Shown: positions 52,616-63,934, counted from the stretch's first letter. The stretch: DNA of 64,000 bases from Sepiola atlantica (GCA_963556195.1 OY744520.1:15001-79000), one strand, 5' to 3'. Notes: generated from the letters alone by a model not told the origin. Numbers and translations: made by a program.

Positions 52616-52734
52616 TAATTTGAAGAAGTGAAATGAATATGGAAAGCTTTGAGTGGGTACCATTAAGACAGCCATTAAATAGAGGGTGGGGTATGTGGCT
52701 TGGATTTTGAGAGACTGGGGAAAGAGGAAGGAAG

Positions 52735-54459
52735 GGGCAACTCTGTCATACCCGCAAGTACTTTCGCATTTTTAAACACAGCATTTTCCAAAAATATCTA
52801 ATATCATCAGCAAACCCTACTGAAACACAAAAAGCTCATACCTTTTTTACGAGGCCAAAACATTGGCCATCAACCTCCAAACAAAAACAACACAACAAAA
52901 TCACTAACATCCTAGACAGCAAATGGAAAACCCTAAGACGCCCGGAGTTTATAAAAAAACTCACTACTTATAAACTTTCAGACATAGAAACTGAAGCTCT
53001 CAGTTTCCGCTTAAAATTCGCTACCGGAATACACTCTAACACCACCACCAACACAGTTATAAACAATTACAGACATACTGACACAGACTTTACTAAAGGA
53101 ATAATCTCAACCACAGCAACTCTACCAAATGACCCTGCTTTTTACCTAAAAGATACACAGACACTCCTAAACCACCTATCCAATAATCATGTCACCATCA
53201 GATAAGGGAGGGGCCAAAAACACGTATCTTTAAAATATATATACTCTATTATCCGACGAAAACACATACTGACCAAAACTATAGAACATTTCAACAAATC
53301 ACCTAATTACGAACAATAAAAAATGGATATAATATATATTGAGTATATCACTCCATTATTCCTACACTATACGGGATCCCCAAAACCCACAAACAGGACA
53401 TCCCCATGCGCCCCATAGGCAGTACCACACACAAAATCGAACGTGCCATAGCCAACATTCTCACTCCACTAATGGGCGCCCAGCCCCTCCCACATAAAAA
53501 ACTCAGGCGACCTTTTTAACAAAATAAAAAAAAACATGAAAGTAGAAAAGAAAAACATAACACCGCTATACACCTATGTCCCAGTTAAAAAATGCCTAAA
53601 CTTCCACACACATCTAAAGAAAATCAAAGCCGACTTACCATTCCCCCCCAATATAATAGAAATAATTAATTCTACAAACAAAAATTTGGACTGTATTGGC
53701 CTGCCTCTTCTTAGAATCCGGCCCTATCGAATACTTCAGATACATTGACGATATTCTTATTTTCTTACCCTCAAAGACAAACTAAACACATAAAATTTAC
53801 ACATGACACTGAGATAAACAGCTCGATACCATTTTTAGACACACTTATAATAACAACACACTAGCATTCAAAAGTACACCGCAGAAACACTTACAAAAAC
53901 GATTATATACATTTCTACTCTCACCATAATAACTATATAAAAAAACAGGTATGATAATAGGCTTTTTCCTAATCTGCAGTCCTCAATATATATAGATGAA
54001 GAAATCAAACACTCCTTAAAAACATTGCAATACACCACACATCAAAAACATCAAATACCAAACACCTCTCTCATAGACAGACCTCTTCTCTTATCCACGC
54101 ATTCCAATAACACATCCATCTGCAACACACTGTAAAACTAGGTATTGCAACGGTACACACACCATAAAACAATACCGTCCCGTGTAACAACTGCCATCAA
54201 ATTTACGTGAATTGAAAAAAAAGATTGAGCGAACACAAAAGAGACATAAAAAACAATAGCTCTCTCAGTGCACTTTTTCCCCCACGTATTAGAACACGAT
54301 CACGCTTTCAAGTTTGAACAGGCCCAAATCATCAAACACATTCATAACTAAGCTCGGCGAAGACTACTTGAAACAGCACTCATCACAGACTCTGACACCA
54401 TTAGACAACGAAATGGTTTCTACAATCTATCCCCCTTAATAAGCAAAATTATATCCTGA
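52735..54459 (+). pseudogene. Penelope-like element (RT plus GIY-YIG-type endonuclease), decayed
   Basis: The N-terminal region contains TLRRPEFIKKLTTYKLSDIE + TEALSFRLKFATG (about 52930-53035). RT parts are LYGIPKTHKQDIPMRPIGST (53376-53435) and HKIERAIANILTPLMG; then GPIEYFRYIDDILIF (53720-53763) with the YIDD catalytic box; then a GFFLICSPQYIDEEI-like thumb region (53960-54010). The C-terminus has CNNCHQIYV (54188), KRLSEHKRDIKN (54220) and a terminal HDHAFKFEQAQIIK segment, the pattern of the Penelope GIY-YIG endonuclease domain. At least six frame shifts or stops interrupt it. Penelope-like elements are a separate retroelement class related to telomerase RT. The final stop is at 54457-54459. 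Confidence 0.82.
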
Positions 54460-55179
54460 CCGAACAAAAACTAAATCTAGATCATGGCTAACCCTTCTTC
54501 TTATCGTTCTCACTTGCACACAACCCCCCCCCCCCCCCGCATACACACTTACGTGCTGACTCCTTTCTCACGTGAATCACCCACTACGAATCAAAAACTA
54601 CTTAACCACAAATAATAGCTTTATAAATACAATTTACACAATTTACACATCCTTACAAATATTTAGATATATTTAAAACTCTTTTTTTTCTCTCAATTTA
54701 CTCTCAAACCATCAACACATCCTGAACGTAACCACATTTTACTGATCACTCCCCCAAATTAAAATCATTTTTCTTTCTTCTCATGCTCACCTAGCACACT
54801 TGTACACATTCTTTCAAACACACTTATACTCACACATTCCTGACATATAGCCACCTGGTCAATACTCCTCCCTCTCTCCCAGCCTTAATTTCACACCTGA
54901 CCACAACAAAAATTTATCCTCCCCCTTTCACCTCTTTTGACTATTTTCTTCACACTCTTACCCACCTTCCGCCCATTTTCAAGTTATCTTCATTTAAACA
55001 CACAGAATTTCCCCTTCTCTCCTCTTTCCCCAGCCTCTCAAAATCCCTGCCACACCTCACCACGACAAAAATCTCAGCCCCTTTAGGTAAATTCACTAAT
55101 ATTTTCACCCCCCCCTATTTAAAACTGCTGCCTTATTCGCCACCACTGACTTGTCACAGCCTGAACTCTCCTCCAACGC
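54460..55179. other. No gene recognised
   Basis: C/A-rich sequence downstream of the Penelope-like element, with a C-run at 54524-54538. It could be the element's 3' non-coding part. Confidence 0.4.
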
Positions 55180-55430
55180 TCACAGTAGCCAGCAGGTTAG
55201 TTTACGTACAGCCTCAATCGCGGTCCGCTTGCTGGCGTATTGTTTCACCAGCCGCTTACGGAGCTCCGTCCAAGCTATATCCGGGTTCTCCCCGTACATC
55301 CCCCAATGAACTTTGAGACTAAAACCTTCAGCTCCATCAGTACCATCCCATGATCTGCCAAACCGTAGACCACCCTCTTTATTTGGATTACCGCCAGCCA
55401 AACTTGTAGTCCGGCAGCATCTCATTTATA
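55180..55430 (-). pseudogene. Inverted copy of the ORF1/gag-like junction
   Basis: The minus-strand frame includes GENPDIAWTELRKRLVKQYA, then SKRTAIEAVRKLT, matching 32700-32815. Upstream nucleotides match 32570-32660 (GATGCTGCCGGAC, TGGCTGGC, AAGAGGGTGGT). Both sides of the junction are shared with the 32.6 kb locus. Confidence 0.55.
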
Positions 55431-56406
55431 CAGGGTTATTATCCGTATTCCCCATATGGGCCTATTTTCCTTACTACACTCAAAGGGCTATTTTCTGCTC
55501 CCCTCCGCGGCTAAACTTTCAGCCACTTACAGAGCACAGAACTGAGCAAAACAAAATGACAAGAGAACCAAAAACTGTGGTCCGCTCATTCTCAGAGTTC
55601 TTATCTTTCTTCTCTTTTTTTAACGGGTTCGGTTAACTCTCGGTGTATTTCTTTTTAAATCGTTGTTTCCCGATCGAGTTGTGCTACTAAAATTTAGCAT
55701 CAGTGTCACGGAACCAGAATGAAACCCACAGCAGAACTGGAAAAATAGTAAAAAAATTAAGTCTTCAACAGCCCGTTATTGGCAGTTGTCACTTCTTCTC
55801 TATATCTTTCTACTCCCCTTTCCTTCTTTTTCTAGCTTGATAACTTAATGTTTCTTGTAGAGGATCTGACCGATTTTGTAAAGATGTTTAAACTAAGTGT
55901 GTGTTTAATTGATACATATATATATGTGTATATGAGTATGCATGGTTATGAATATGTGTGGGTGGTGATGCGTGTATGTATGTACATAAGATGTGTACAT
56001 ATTTATGCTTGCCTATGTACGCGTGTGAGTAAGATTGTGTAAGATTTCATTTAGGCTTGCTCTTCTCTTTAAATTACATTTATCGCTAGCCGGGAAGTGT
56101 CATAATGCAATGAGAATTTACACTTAGGTACCTCCCGATTGATTTGAAAAACAGGGCCCCTCCTCCTCACTCCCCTTCGGTGTCTGTAGTAAATTATGTA
56201 ATTCCCCCTCCCTAGCTAAACGTAACGATTAGATAGTCGCCAATTTTCCCCTCTCTCAAAAGATGTATCGGATGGGTTGTTACCATCTCTCTCTCAAATT
56301 GTATTTGAATTGTCGTGTGTAAATTTAATTATTTCCTTTCAGTCTCAAAAATGTAATTGTCTGGATTAGATGCTTGAAAAACCCACTATCTTTAAATAAA
56401 TTATTG

Positions 56407-56409
<3 letters not shown>
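55431..56409. other. No gene recognised
   Basis: No supported gene. There is a GT/AT-rich stretch at 55910-56040. Confidence 0.4.

Positions 56410-56456
<47 letters not shown>
56410..56456. repeat. (AT)n microsatellite
   Basis: About 23 AT units bordering the ribozyme-bearing repeat array. Confidence 0.95.
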
Positions 56457-56464
<8 letters not shown>

Positions 56465-56566
56465 GGTGGTCTCCCATTAGAAAGTATTGAATATTTAAAT
56501 GTAAGAAAGTTGTTTGAAGCCTAAGAATGCATTTTTTTAAAAAATAAATAGTAATTTATTTAAAAG

Positions 56567-56610
56567 TAGTCCCAAATTTTCGACGTAATACGTTCTCGTC
56601 AGGGGTAAAA
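56567..56610 (-). ncRNA. Hammerhead ribozyme-like motif
   Basis: Minus strand: CCC, CTGACGA, stem II GAaCGT-ATT-ACGTC (one bulge), GAAA, ATTT, GGG. The palindromic AATT after GAA allows a short stem III, as in dimer-acting hammerheads, and the next base T is allowed at the cleavage position. Stem I is only CCC/GGG, after which pairing is interrupted. Confidence 0.55.
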
Positions 56611-56767
56611 GACATTCTTTTTTTCATAGCGACATGTTTATCGCTAGTAGAAGGTAGAATCCGTAAGATGTTGATTCGGTAATAGTTCAAATGTCGAAGT
56701 CTTTTAGGGAAAGATGCGCGGAAACGCATTAAAGATAAGATATGGTGGTCTCCCATTAGAAAGTAAG

Positions 56768-56784
56768 GACGTATTACGTCGAAA
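56768..56784 (+). ncRNA. Partial hammerhead-like motif
   Basis: A perfect 5-bp stem II GACGT-ATT-ACGTC followed by GAAA and ATTT. The CUGANGA strand is missing because the repeat is truncated or joined here. Confidence 0.45.
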
Positions 56785-56984
56785 ATTTCGGTCTACTTTT
56801 AAATAAATTATAATTTATTTTAAAAAAAATCAAACAACTTTCTTAAATTTCAATGCTTTCTAATGGGAGACCAACATATCTTATCTTTAATGCGTGTCCG
56901 CGCATCTTTCCCTAAAAGACTTCGACATACGGATTCTACCTTCTACTAGCGATAAACATGTCGCTATGAAAAAAAGTATGTCTT

Positions 56985-57017
56985 GTACCCCTGACGAGGA
57001 CGTCGAAAATTTGGGAC
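56985..57017 (+). ncRNA. Hammerhead ribozyme-like motif
   Basis: GTACCC (stem I, one bulged A), CTGACGA, a collapsed stem II (GGACGTC), GAAA, ATTT, GGGAC (stem I partner). The core strands are intact, but stem II has lost its loop, so cleavage would be impaired. Confidence 0.5.
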
Positions 57018-57106
57018 TCATTTTAAATAAATTACTATTTATTAATATATATATATATGTAAATTGAAAAAAAGGAAAGTCAACACCTATGGGATTTATT
57101 TATTTA

Positions 57107-57150
57107 TTTATCAACGTTTCGTCTTTATTGAAAGACTTCCTCAGGATAAA
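57107..57150 (-). ncRNA. Hammerhead ribozyme, complete type-I-like fold
   Basis: Read on the minus strand: TTTATC (stem I, 6 bp with GATAAA), the core CTGAGGA (consensus CUGANGA), one A, stem II GTCTTT-CAAT-AAAGAC (6 bp), GAAA with C, GTT, and the GATAAA partner. ACGT after GAA is palindromic, giving a minimal stem III that could work as a dimer; the U after it is a permitted cleavage base. Hammerheads with very short stem III are known from Penelope-like elements and retrozymes. The full agreement of core plus two perfect helices makes chance unlikely. Confidence 0.78.

Positions 57151-57152
<2 letters not shown>

Positions 57153-57239
<87 letters not shown>
57153..57239. repeat. (AT)n(AG)n microsatellite
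   Basis: About 25 AT units then about 17 AG units, directly adjoining the ribozyme motif. Confidence 0.95.
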
Positions 57240-57713
57240 TGAAAGATGATAATAAAAACATATCCATGGATTTTCAAAGATGAACTGTTTTCATGAGAGG
57301 ATAGAAAAAACCCGACGATGTACTTGTAAATATAATCGGCAACATTTAACTTTGAAAATGTTTACACTTTTTGGTCCTTATTTTGTTTTATTTTGTTTCA
57401 TTTTATGTAAAATTTTCAAATATATGAAGCTCGTGTTCTGAACTCATCTTTCATCCCTAGAATTGATTTCTCTATTCAATATATTGAGCTTTATATTATC
57501 ACGATAGATTATCATTAAACGTTAATTAAATTATCTTTAATTCAACATTTAAATGTTTTATTTAATTATTTTTATTGTTATTTTTTCACATATTCTAAAA
57601 AAACATAACATTTCTGTGAGATGTATTTTTTACGGTCCGTTTCATTTGTCGTGAGCCAAACAACATTTTTATGTCTCTGCAACACTACATCAGAAAAATT
57701 CACAAAGAGTAAA

Positions 57714-57716
<3 letters not shown>

Positions 57717-57794
<78 letters not shown>
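57717..57794. repeat. (AT)n(GT)n microsatellite
   Basis: About 17 AT units then about 21 GT units. Confidence 0.95.
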
Positions 57795-57795
<1 letters not shown>

Positions 57796-57799
57796 AGTT

Positions 57800-58280
57800 T
57801 ACTTTCAAAGATCGTCGCCCTGTCAAGAGAGCTACATCAAATATTGAAAAGCTGTATTTTCCGGAATATTTTATTTAGCGAGATGATCCCCTGAAAGTAA
57901 CATTTTTTGTTTAGTTTTCTGCATTAATTCGTTCCTTATTTAGACATGAAAAAGGACGAAATAAGTTTGATTGTTGCCGAGTTTGTTTTGTTTTTTGTTT
58001 TTTATTTAAAGACGGGCTAGGAATGTCACATCTACCAACACAAAGAAGAACATTTTTAATTTTTCGTAAAACGGCCGGATGTTTCTAGTGCAGGTAAAGA
58101 CGTCTGTGTTTTCAATAAAAATCTGCGGCTTATATTTTTTCATTTTACATACAAAGATTTGTATGGTTGTGTGGTCTGTACAACACCACTGAAGCTGAAT
58201 TAATCTTAATCTTTTCAGCTGTCGGACATCACTCTAAAATTTCTCGCTTTCTCGCTATTGCAGAACTTGCTTTTCTCTAA
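57800..58280. other. No gene recognised
   Basis: AT-rich spacer. No supported gene. Confidence 0.4.
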
Positions 58281-58282
58281 GT

Positions 58283-58510
58283 TTAAACCATAGCTCTGTC
58301 AAACATTTTCCACAAGGAGAAAAAGTGTTCTTCCAAGTATATGTTAAATAATATTACGATGTCGTCAATATAAACATCGATGCCTGGTAAATCTTTTATG
58401 CATCTGGTGGGGCATAAAGCGAATAGATGCAAAGCTTTCTCTAAGAGTTGAATTTCTTCGTGATGCACACACCACAAAAGGACAAAATAGGTTTTGCTTT
58501 CACCCGCCAC
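58283..58510 (-). pseudogene. Ty3/Gypsy RT fragment
   Basis: The minus strand reads KDLPGIDVYIDDIVIL, the YxDD box of a Ty3/Gypsy-type RT with its typical (V/I)YIDDI(V/L)I(F) context. LEEHFFSLWKMFDRA follows, the EEH..L..VF.R helix that comes after it in this family. The preceding part (GESKTYFVLLW and a Cys-Pro-Thr remnant of FGLxNAP) is scrambled by deletion. It is a different family from the 7-10.7 kb element, whose box is YIDDILVDE. Confidence 0.65.
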
Positions 58511-59099
58511 GCGAAAGTTAGCAATGTAAAAACATGTGTCCTTTTCTATATAATATCTTTAATGTTCAATGGTCCATACAGAGGAGTAGAACCTTTTCGC
58601 AAAAATATCTTTCTTTGAGCTCAGCATCAGCATTTCAAGATATAGAACTTTTTAAGAACAGCAATTAAATTGCCGAATATTGACGTACAGAAATGTTATA
58701 AAACTGTCCGCCCGCTCTCTGTATAGCGGGTAACTGACCGTTCATGTTTTGTTTATATGTTATTTGTTTGAAACCTGTTTTCATATTGTATATAATATTT
58801 TATTGTTCGTTTGTAAAAATGATATCTTTTTGTTAGGGGCTGTTTCGAAAACTGTTCTATCGGTTGTATCTTGTTACAAGGGCATGTTATAATGTTTGTG
58901 GCCCGCGTATGGAATGATATACAACTTTAATGTTCTCCCCTTTGAGGATTTATGTAAATAAACTCTCTTATTCTTTTTCTCTAGAATGAGACAATTCTAG
59001 TAATTAATTCCTTTTATTATTATCCTTTTATTTACTCGTTTCAGGTTCGTCGGTTTTATTCAGCCAAAGAGCAAATATCGATACTATTGACGTAGAAGG

Positions 59100-60480
59100 C
59101 ATCGTAGAATTTCAAACACAAATTTCAGCCATTCAAAATCGAATAAAACGTCATGAATTGCCGAGTTAGGGCTAAAATGTGGCATTCGTTTATTTATTTT
59201 AGCAAAATTTAGAATACAATTGAGCCCAGACAATGAGGTTACTTTTGCCCCGTAGTCATAAAATTCGAAGAACAACTCTAAGCATTTTGAACAAAAAAAT
59301 GTACTCAACCACAGTCCACGAAGATGACCGGAAAGATAAAAATCAGAGAACGCACAAGAAAAAGATTCGAAAAAATGTTCATTCAAATTGGCAAATGAGT
59401 AGCAAATGAGTACAGACGAAAGTGCGTTCTCTCACTTGGCGATTCTGATAAAACTCTTTCTTGTTCGATTTTTCGTCTTGCAATTTTCAACTACAACTCG
59501 GATAATGAGGTTGCTTTTTTGCCTCGTATATCAGACGTTATGGAGACATATCATACATACTGTAAAAAATTGGACTGAAATTTGTAACTTACATTTTACT
59601 TCAAAAATTTGTTGTTGACAAAATTATTTAGTCCAAAACATTTATCTTTCACAAATGATAATGAGGACTATACAACTTTTGAAAGCATAGTAAATAACCA
59701 CTGTGATAACTTCAGGTTATCGGAATTAAGTGCTAATCACTTTAAATGGCTCATTTTTGCACAAGGATTAGTGTCGAACATAGAATTTTAAATTAAAAGG
59801 AGGGCCTTTAGCAAACTGGAAAATAAGCCAGATCTTACACTCCAGCTGGGACTGCCAACAGTTAATTAACATGCGTCAGGATTCGGATGGTACCGTTAGC
59901 ATTGTCTGTCGTAAATGACCCACTTTTGTACGTTCAATTTTACCTAAGTTAAAACTCAAAATCATCATATTTGTAAGTATGGAGTTGAATGAGAAGCTAA
60001 AATATAAAAGTTTTCATACGTTAGGAGGATTAAAAAAATGTGACCTATGAATTGAGGAACCAGCAGCTGATTTTTTCGATTTAGAGTAATACATCAGGAG
60101 CAAATACCTCAAGTTACGCTGATGTGCCACTCTCTATAAAACAAATCAGCAGCCGACAGATATAACAGATTGATTATAGAACAATGTAATCTCTATCCCC
60201 GCCCTCTTCAAGAGGAATCAAGAATATATCTGCGTTGTGTTCGTGTTCAAAACACTTTTTATGTCTTCGGGTTAAGATTAAAGGTGTGTATCTGTTGTGT
60301 CCTTATTCGATAAAACAGATTTCCTTCTAGAAAGAGACAATTTTAATTTTTGTCCCAAACCAGTATGCCAGTTTTGGGGAGCTGGATTTCTCCCACATAA
60401 AAAGCTGATCTTGTGGTTATACCTGCCCTTGTGGACAGACAAGTAAAAAGGCAGACTGGCTATAGAGAAGCGTACTGGAA
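59100..60480 (+). pseudogene. Ty3/Gypsy gag remnant
   Basis: Around 59640-59790 the frame reads TTFESIVNNHCDNFRLSELS + ANHFKWLIFAQGLVS. After a frame shift come FSKLENKPDLTLQ and a CQQLINMRQDSDGT-like segment. This sequence of motifs matches gag proteins of some invertebrate Gypsy elements. At about 60370-60450 several Cys and His codons (VCQFWGAGF, SCGYTCPCGQTSKKA) may be the eroded zinc knuckle. The start is unclear, and the first 500 bases are AT-rich without recognised domains. Confidence 0.5.
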
Positions 60481-60489
60481 CTTGAAAAT

Positions 60490-61690
60490 GAGATGAAGAC
60501 TGATGTTTTGTTATGAAAACTTCACATTTTTATTTTTTATTTTAGTAATTTTAGGTAAGATCTGTTATGGGAGATCAAATCCAATTAAAAGTTAATAACG
60601 CAATTTAAAACTAAAATAAATCATATGTTAAAGTAGATATAAAACATTGGTATTCCTTTTCAAGTGCGGGGGGCACGATGGAAATATGATTACTCAAAAA
60701 ACTAAGTAGGATGTAATTTATTATTATACTAAATGTGATTTATTTATCTGTAGTAAGTCATGAGAAGGATCTATTTCCGAATGCAGAGAACCGATATTTT
60801 TACAAAGCAGATTTGTACGTAATGTACACTGGGCAACGTCTGGTAAGAAAAGCTTGTATATTATAAGAAATAATGTGTTGAGTAGCGTTGGAGCTATGGT
60901 GGGTGTATTTGATCTTGCATCAATTTGTTAAATAGATCGTTGCCATAGAAAGAAGAAAGCAACAGTTTATTTCCTTAGAAGATGCGCTTCTTGCACAGCG
61001 TATATCTTCACGTTTGACCTGAGATGACCTTATAAGGGTTGAAAGGTCGCTAAAACCAACAAACAAACATATCTTCACGCAGTACTTGAACAGAGTTTTC
61101 TGAATTGGACAGTCATGTTAGGAAAGGCGTAGCAAGTTTTAGTGATGTCAGATTTGCTGCAAAGCAAAAACTCTTTTTTAGAAGCCGGTAGAAATTAATT
61201 GCTGAAGTGACACTTGGCTCCCCGGATATGCAAACAACACGAGCACCAGGTGAACACTGGCAGGGCGTAATATAAGTTTTAAAGGTTCACAGAACTTTCT
61301 ACTTTAAGTATCGAACTCTGAACATATTTAAATGTACAAGTGTAGATATATTCATTAATCTTCGAACTGATATCATTTCATGTTTCTGGTTTGGTCTGTT
61401 TGATTAAAAACTCAACACAAACTAATTTCTTTGTATGACTCATGAAATATTTGCTTACATAGAATTTAGTTAGGTAAGTCGTGGTAAAACATTAGGAAAA
61501 TAAGCACAGCTTAAATGATCTGTATTTCTTTTGAAAAACAATACTCATTTTTTTCTTGTGGTATTGTTTTCCATACTTTGACTGTCCAGAACATTTAATA
61601 TTGTTTATATGGAAATGCTACTTTTGACTCTACAGCTGGTTTTCTGTTAAGTATCTCGTTTTGCCCCAGGTTCATCGTTGAAACTTATGA
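60490..61690. other. No gene recognised
   Basis: AT-rich spacer. I see no domain, repeat or RNA gene. Confidence 0.4.
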
Positions 61691-61697
61691 GAATTCG

Positions 61698-61934
61698 GTG
61701 GAAGAACTGGTAAAAATACTAAAGATTACCAAGACTCAACGTTGTCTGGCGACACGTCAGTTTACGGATTATTTCATATGTTGGGGATCTTTTGAATCTC
61801 AGCATTTTAATTTAAAGACAACGTCGCTAAGATCGATCGTCGTTGTGTTCCTGTGCCAAACTTGCCATATCAAACTGACACGAGAGAACTCAATGGACTT
61901 TTTTTCAGTGTCAAAAATTACACTGTGTCTGTGA
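61698..61934 (+). other. Unassigned 78-codon frame
   Basis: The encoded peptide has no recognised domain. An acceptor-like TTTTGCCCCAG lies just upstream (about 61660-61671), so an exon is conceivable, but no donor or neighbouring coding block supports it. It lies immediately upstream of a Helitron-like 3' end and may be part of that element. I would not treat it as a gene. Confidence 0.2.
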
Positions 61935-61964
61935 AAGCTTTCCCGTATATAGCATGTGCATATG

Positions 61965-61996
61965 TAATCACGGACAACGCCGAGTAGCCCTGCTAG
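61965..61996 (+). mobile_element. Helitron-like 3' terminus (eroded)
   Basis: A weak hairpin (CGG-ACAACG-CCG) followed by AGTAGCCCTG and CTAG (61993-61996) then T. It has the same layout as the two ends at 18349 and 19496, with a shortened stem. The 5' end was not found. Confidence 0.5.
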
Positions 61997-62700
61997 TTAC
62001 ATCGGCTCTATGTCTGTAAAATCTGGTCATAAAATGCCACCAGTCGGGATTGACTTTCTTCCCACTAATCGAGTACAAAAATAACATATTGCCCTCGCCG
62101 TAGCAATATTCAACTCCCTTTCTTCGAAGGAGGAGTTAATGCCTGGGATGAAGCACCTCCTACAACCGAACCACAACCCACAGCTCACTCCGAACCTCCT
62201 CGACTGGTGTGACAACTAGGGAAAATCCAATTATCCGATATAAACTTAACGATGTTTGCATTACAGCGTGTTGAAAATCTGTCTTTCTTTTTCGACATAT
62301 TGTTCGTGACATACGACTAACTTGAGCACCGTCTGACAACTTGTAACCTACCGTGCACAAAGTAGGCATCATGATCTTAATGGTCGTGGGAATCGACAAC
62401 CAGACGCGAAGACAGACCTTGTGATAGTCAAAAGACTCACGCAATTGCATCAAACTAGAGCTACATTTAAAGAAATTGGTCTTTTACAATAGTTTCCTTC
62501 TATTCAATGGGAATAACGTATATTTAATGTCCCAAAATCTGTTGTCAGGGAAACGGCTGATGTGATTGATACGTGTGCAGAATAAGTCCAAATCCAATAC
62601 CTGGCATAAATAGCTTCTTATTCACTCATATGGTATTACTGGACGAATATTTAATATAATAGATCCTGCCTAAGTGAAAAAAAAACATCTAGGTTGTCCC
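61997..62700. other. No gene recognised
   Basis: Minus-strand frames (62027-62453) overlap one another and show no domain. No supported gene. Confidence 0.4.
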
Positions 62701-62724
62701 CGATGGACGTTAATCCAGGCAACA

Positions 62725-63540
62725 TGACATAAATGCTGGTGTACCTCTACTGTTACCGATTTTCATAAACGACTTCCTTGATGATATTGAGTCTGAGATG
62801 GCGATATTTGCTGACGACACTACGCTCCACTCCTCTTCATAATGGCTGAATCCTTCGAAAGTGACCTACAGTCTGTAGTGGAAATTGGATCATAAATGTA
62901 TGGTAACATTTAATGCTGCACAGACAAAGCTCCTTTCCTTCAACAACTACAGGAAACCTATTCAACCACCGATTGACATGGAAAATGACACCCTACCTGA
63001 ATGTCCAACGTCCAAACTCCTCGGCATAACAAGTAACATGAATTGGAACAAATACATTGAAGACACTGCTGCAAAGAAGGTGGGCCCCCTCTACCGTGCC
63101 ATTAAACTTTTCACACCTGACATTATTCTATATCTCTACAAAGCCACCATCCACCCATGCATGGAATATTGTTGCCACATCTGGGATGGTGCATCATCCA
63201 CTGGTCTTTCCCTCTTAGACAAGGTTAAAAAAAAAGAGTCGCTAACTTAATAGGCCTCTCAATATTCACCAAGCTCCAGACCCTGTCCCATCGCCGCAAT
63301 GTTGCATCCTTGTGCTTGTTTTACAAGTACTTCAATGGAATGTGCTCCGATGAACTTTCTGCTCTGGTGTCCCCTCGACCTAAATTCACTAGACCAACCC
63401 GACAATCTGGCAAATCCCATCCATTCACTGTGGAAGTTGCCGGCCTCTGGAACTCACTCCCTGCTCCCTCTTTCCCATACTGTACCGACATGCAGATATT
63501 TAAAACTAATGACATCTCGCTGCACAGCTCGTAACTTAGG
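62725..63540 (+). pseudogene. CR1/Jockey-like LINE RT, C-terminal half
   Basis: An LLLPIFINDFLDDIESEMAI + FADDTTLHSS region (about 62745-62835) holds the catalytic FADD box. After a frame shift (about 62840), the frame 62885-63250 reads MVTFNAAQTKLLSF and TSKLLGITSNMNWNKYIE, then VGPLYRAIKLFTPDIILYLY and HPCMEYCCHIWDGA. A third frame from 63299 gives [35 protein letters not shown] and GLWNSLPAP. This order is the thumb-to-C-terminus of CR1/Jockey-type ORF2. Two frame breaks make it dead, but the amino-acid pattern is well kept, suggesting moderate age. Confidence 0.75.
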
Positions 63541-63617
63541 GACTCCCAAAACTTCCACCCTAATTCTCAGTAGCTAGCACCTTACGTCTACAGTGGCGGC
63601 CGGCCTTGTTTGGGGTG

Positions 63618-63649
63618 AAATCCTGGACTGGTATACCAATCCAGGATTT
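63618..63649. repeat. Near-perfect 32-base palindrome in LINE 3' region
   Basis: AAATCCTGGA at the left, TCCAGGATTT at the right, with TGGTATACCA in the centre; only one pair mismatches. It lies between the end of the RT frame and the tail, where LINE 3' UTRs often carry a structure recognised by the RT. Confidence 0.85.
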
Positions 63650-63934
63650 TCATTTGTAACTCTACGGAATTATACACATAACGGAGTACGAATCCATACG
63701 GACCAAGTGAGATATTTTTGAACGCTCTAACTGTAAAAATTGTTAAAAAACTTTCTCCAATTCTACAAACTTTTGCTATTTTGCTATCTTACACCATAGC
63801 GCCCCTCTTTTATCTTCAAAAATGGCTACTCAATACTGCTACTTTTTCCTTCCCGGAAATACCACATTACCAAATTTTATCCTCTGACGAGAAGAGTTTT
63901 ATCTTTGATTAATGTAACTCCTTGCATCTGAACT

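Larger units (their letters stand above)
56457..57045. mobile_element. Head-to-head units with hammerhead-like cores (retrozyme/Penelope terminal-repeat type)
   Basis: The landmark CTCCCATTAGAAAGTA occurs at 56471 and 56750 (period about 279) and in inverted form near 56860. GTCGAAAATTT occurs inverted at 56574-56584 and direct at 56778 and 57002. This implies two tandem units on the minus strand joined to one plus-strand unit of about 224 bp. Hammerhead-like cores sit at the unit borders (56567-56610, 56768-56784 and 56985-57017). There is no coding capacity. Both outer flanks are (AT)n. Confidence 0.65.

Noticed and set aside
62027..62453. Overlapping minus-strand frames of 62 and 97 codons
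   Set aside because: Different frames with no domain similarity and no promoter or splice context.
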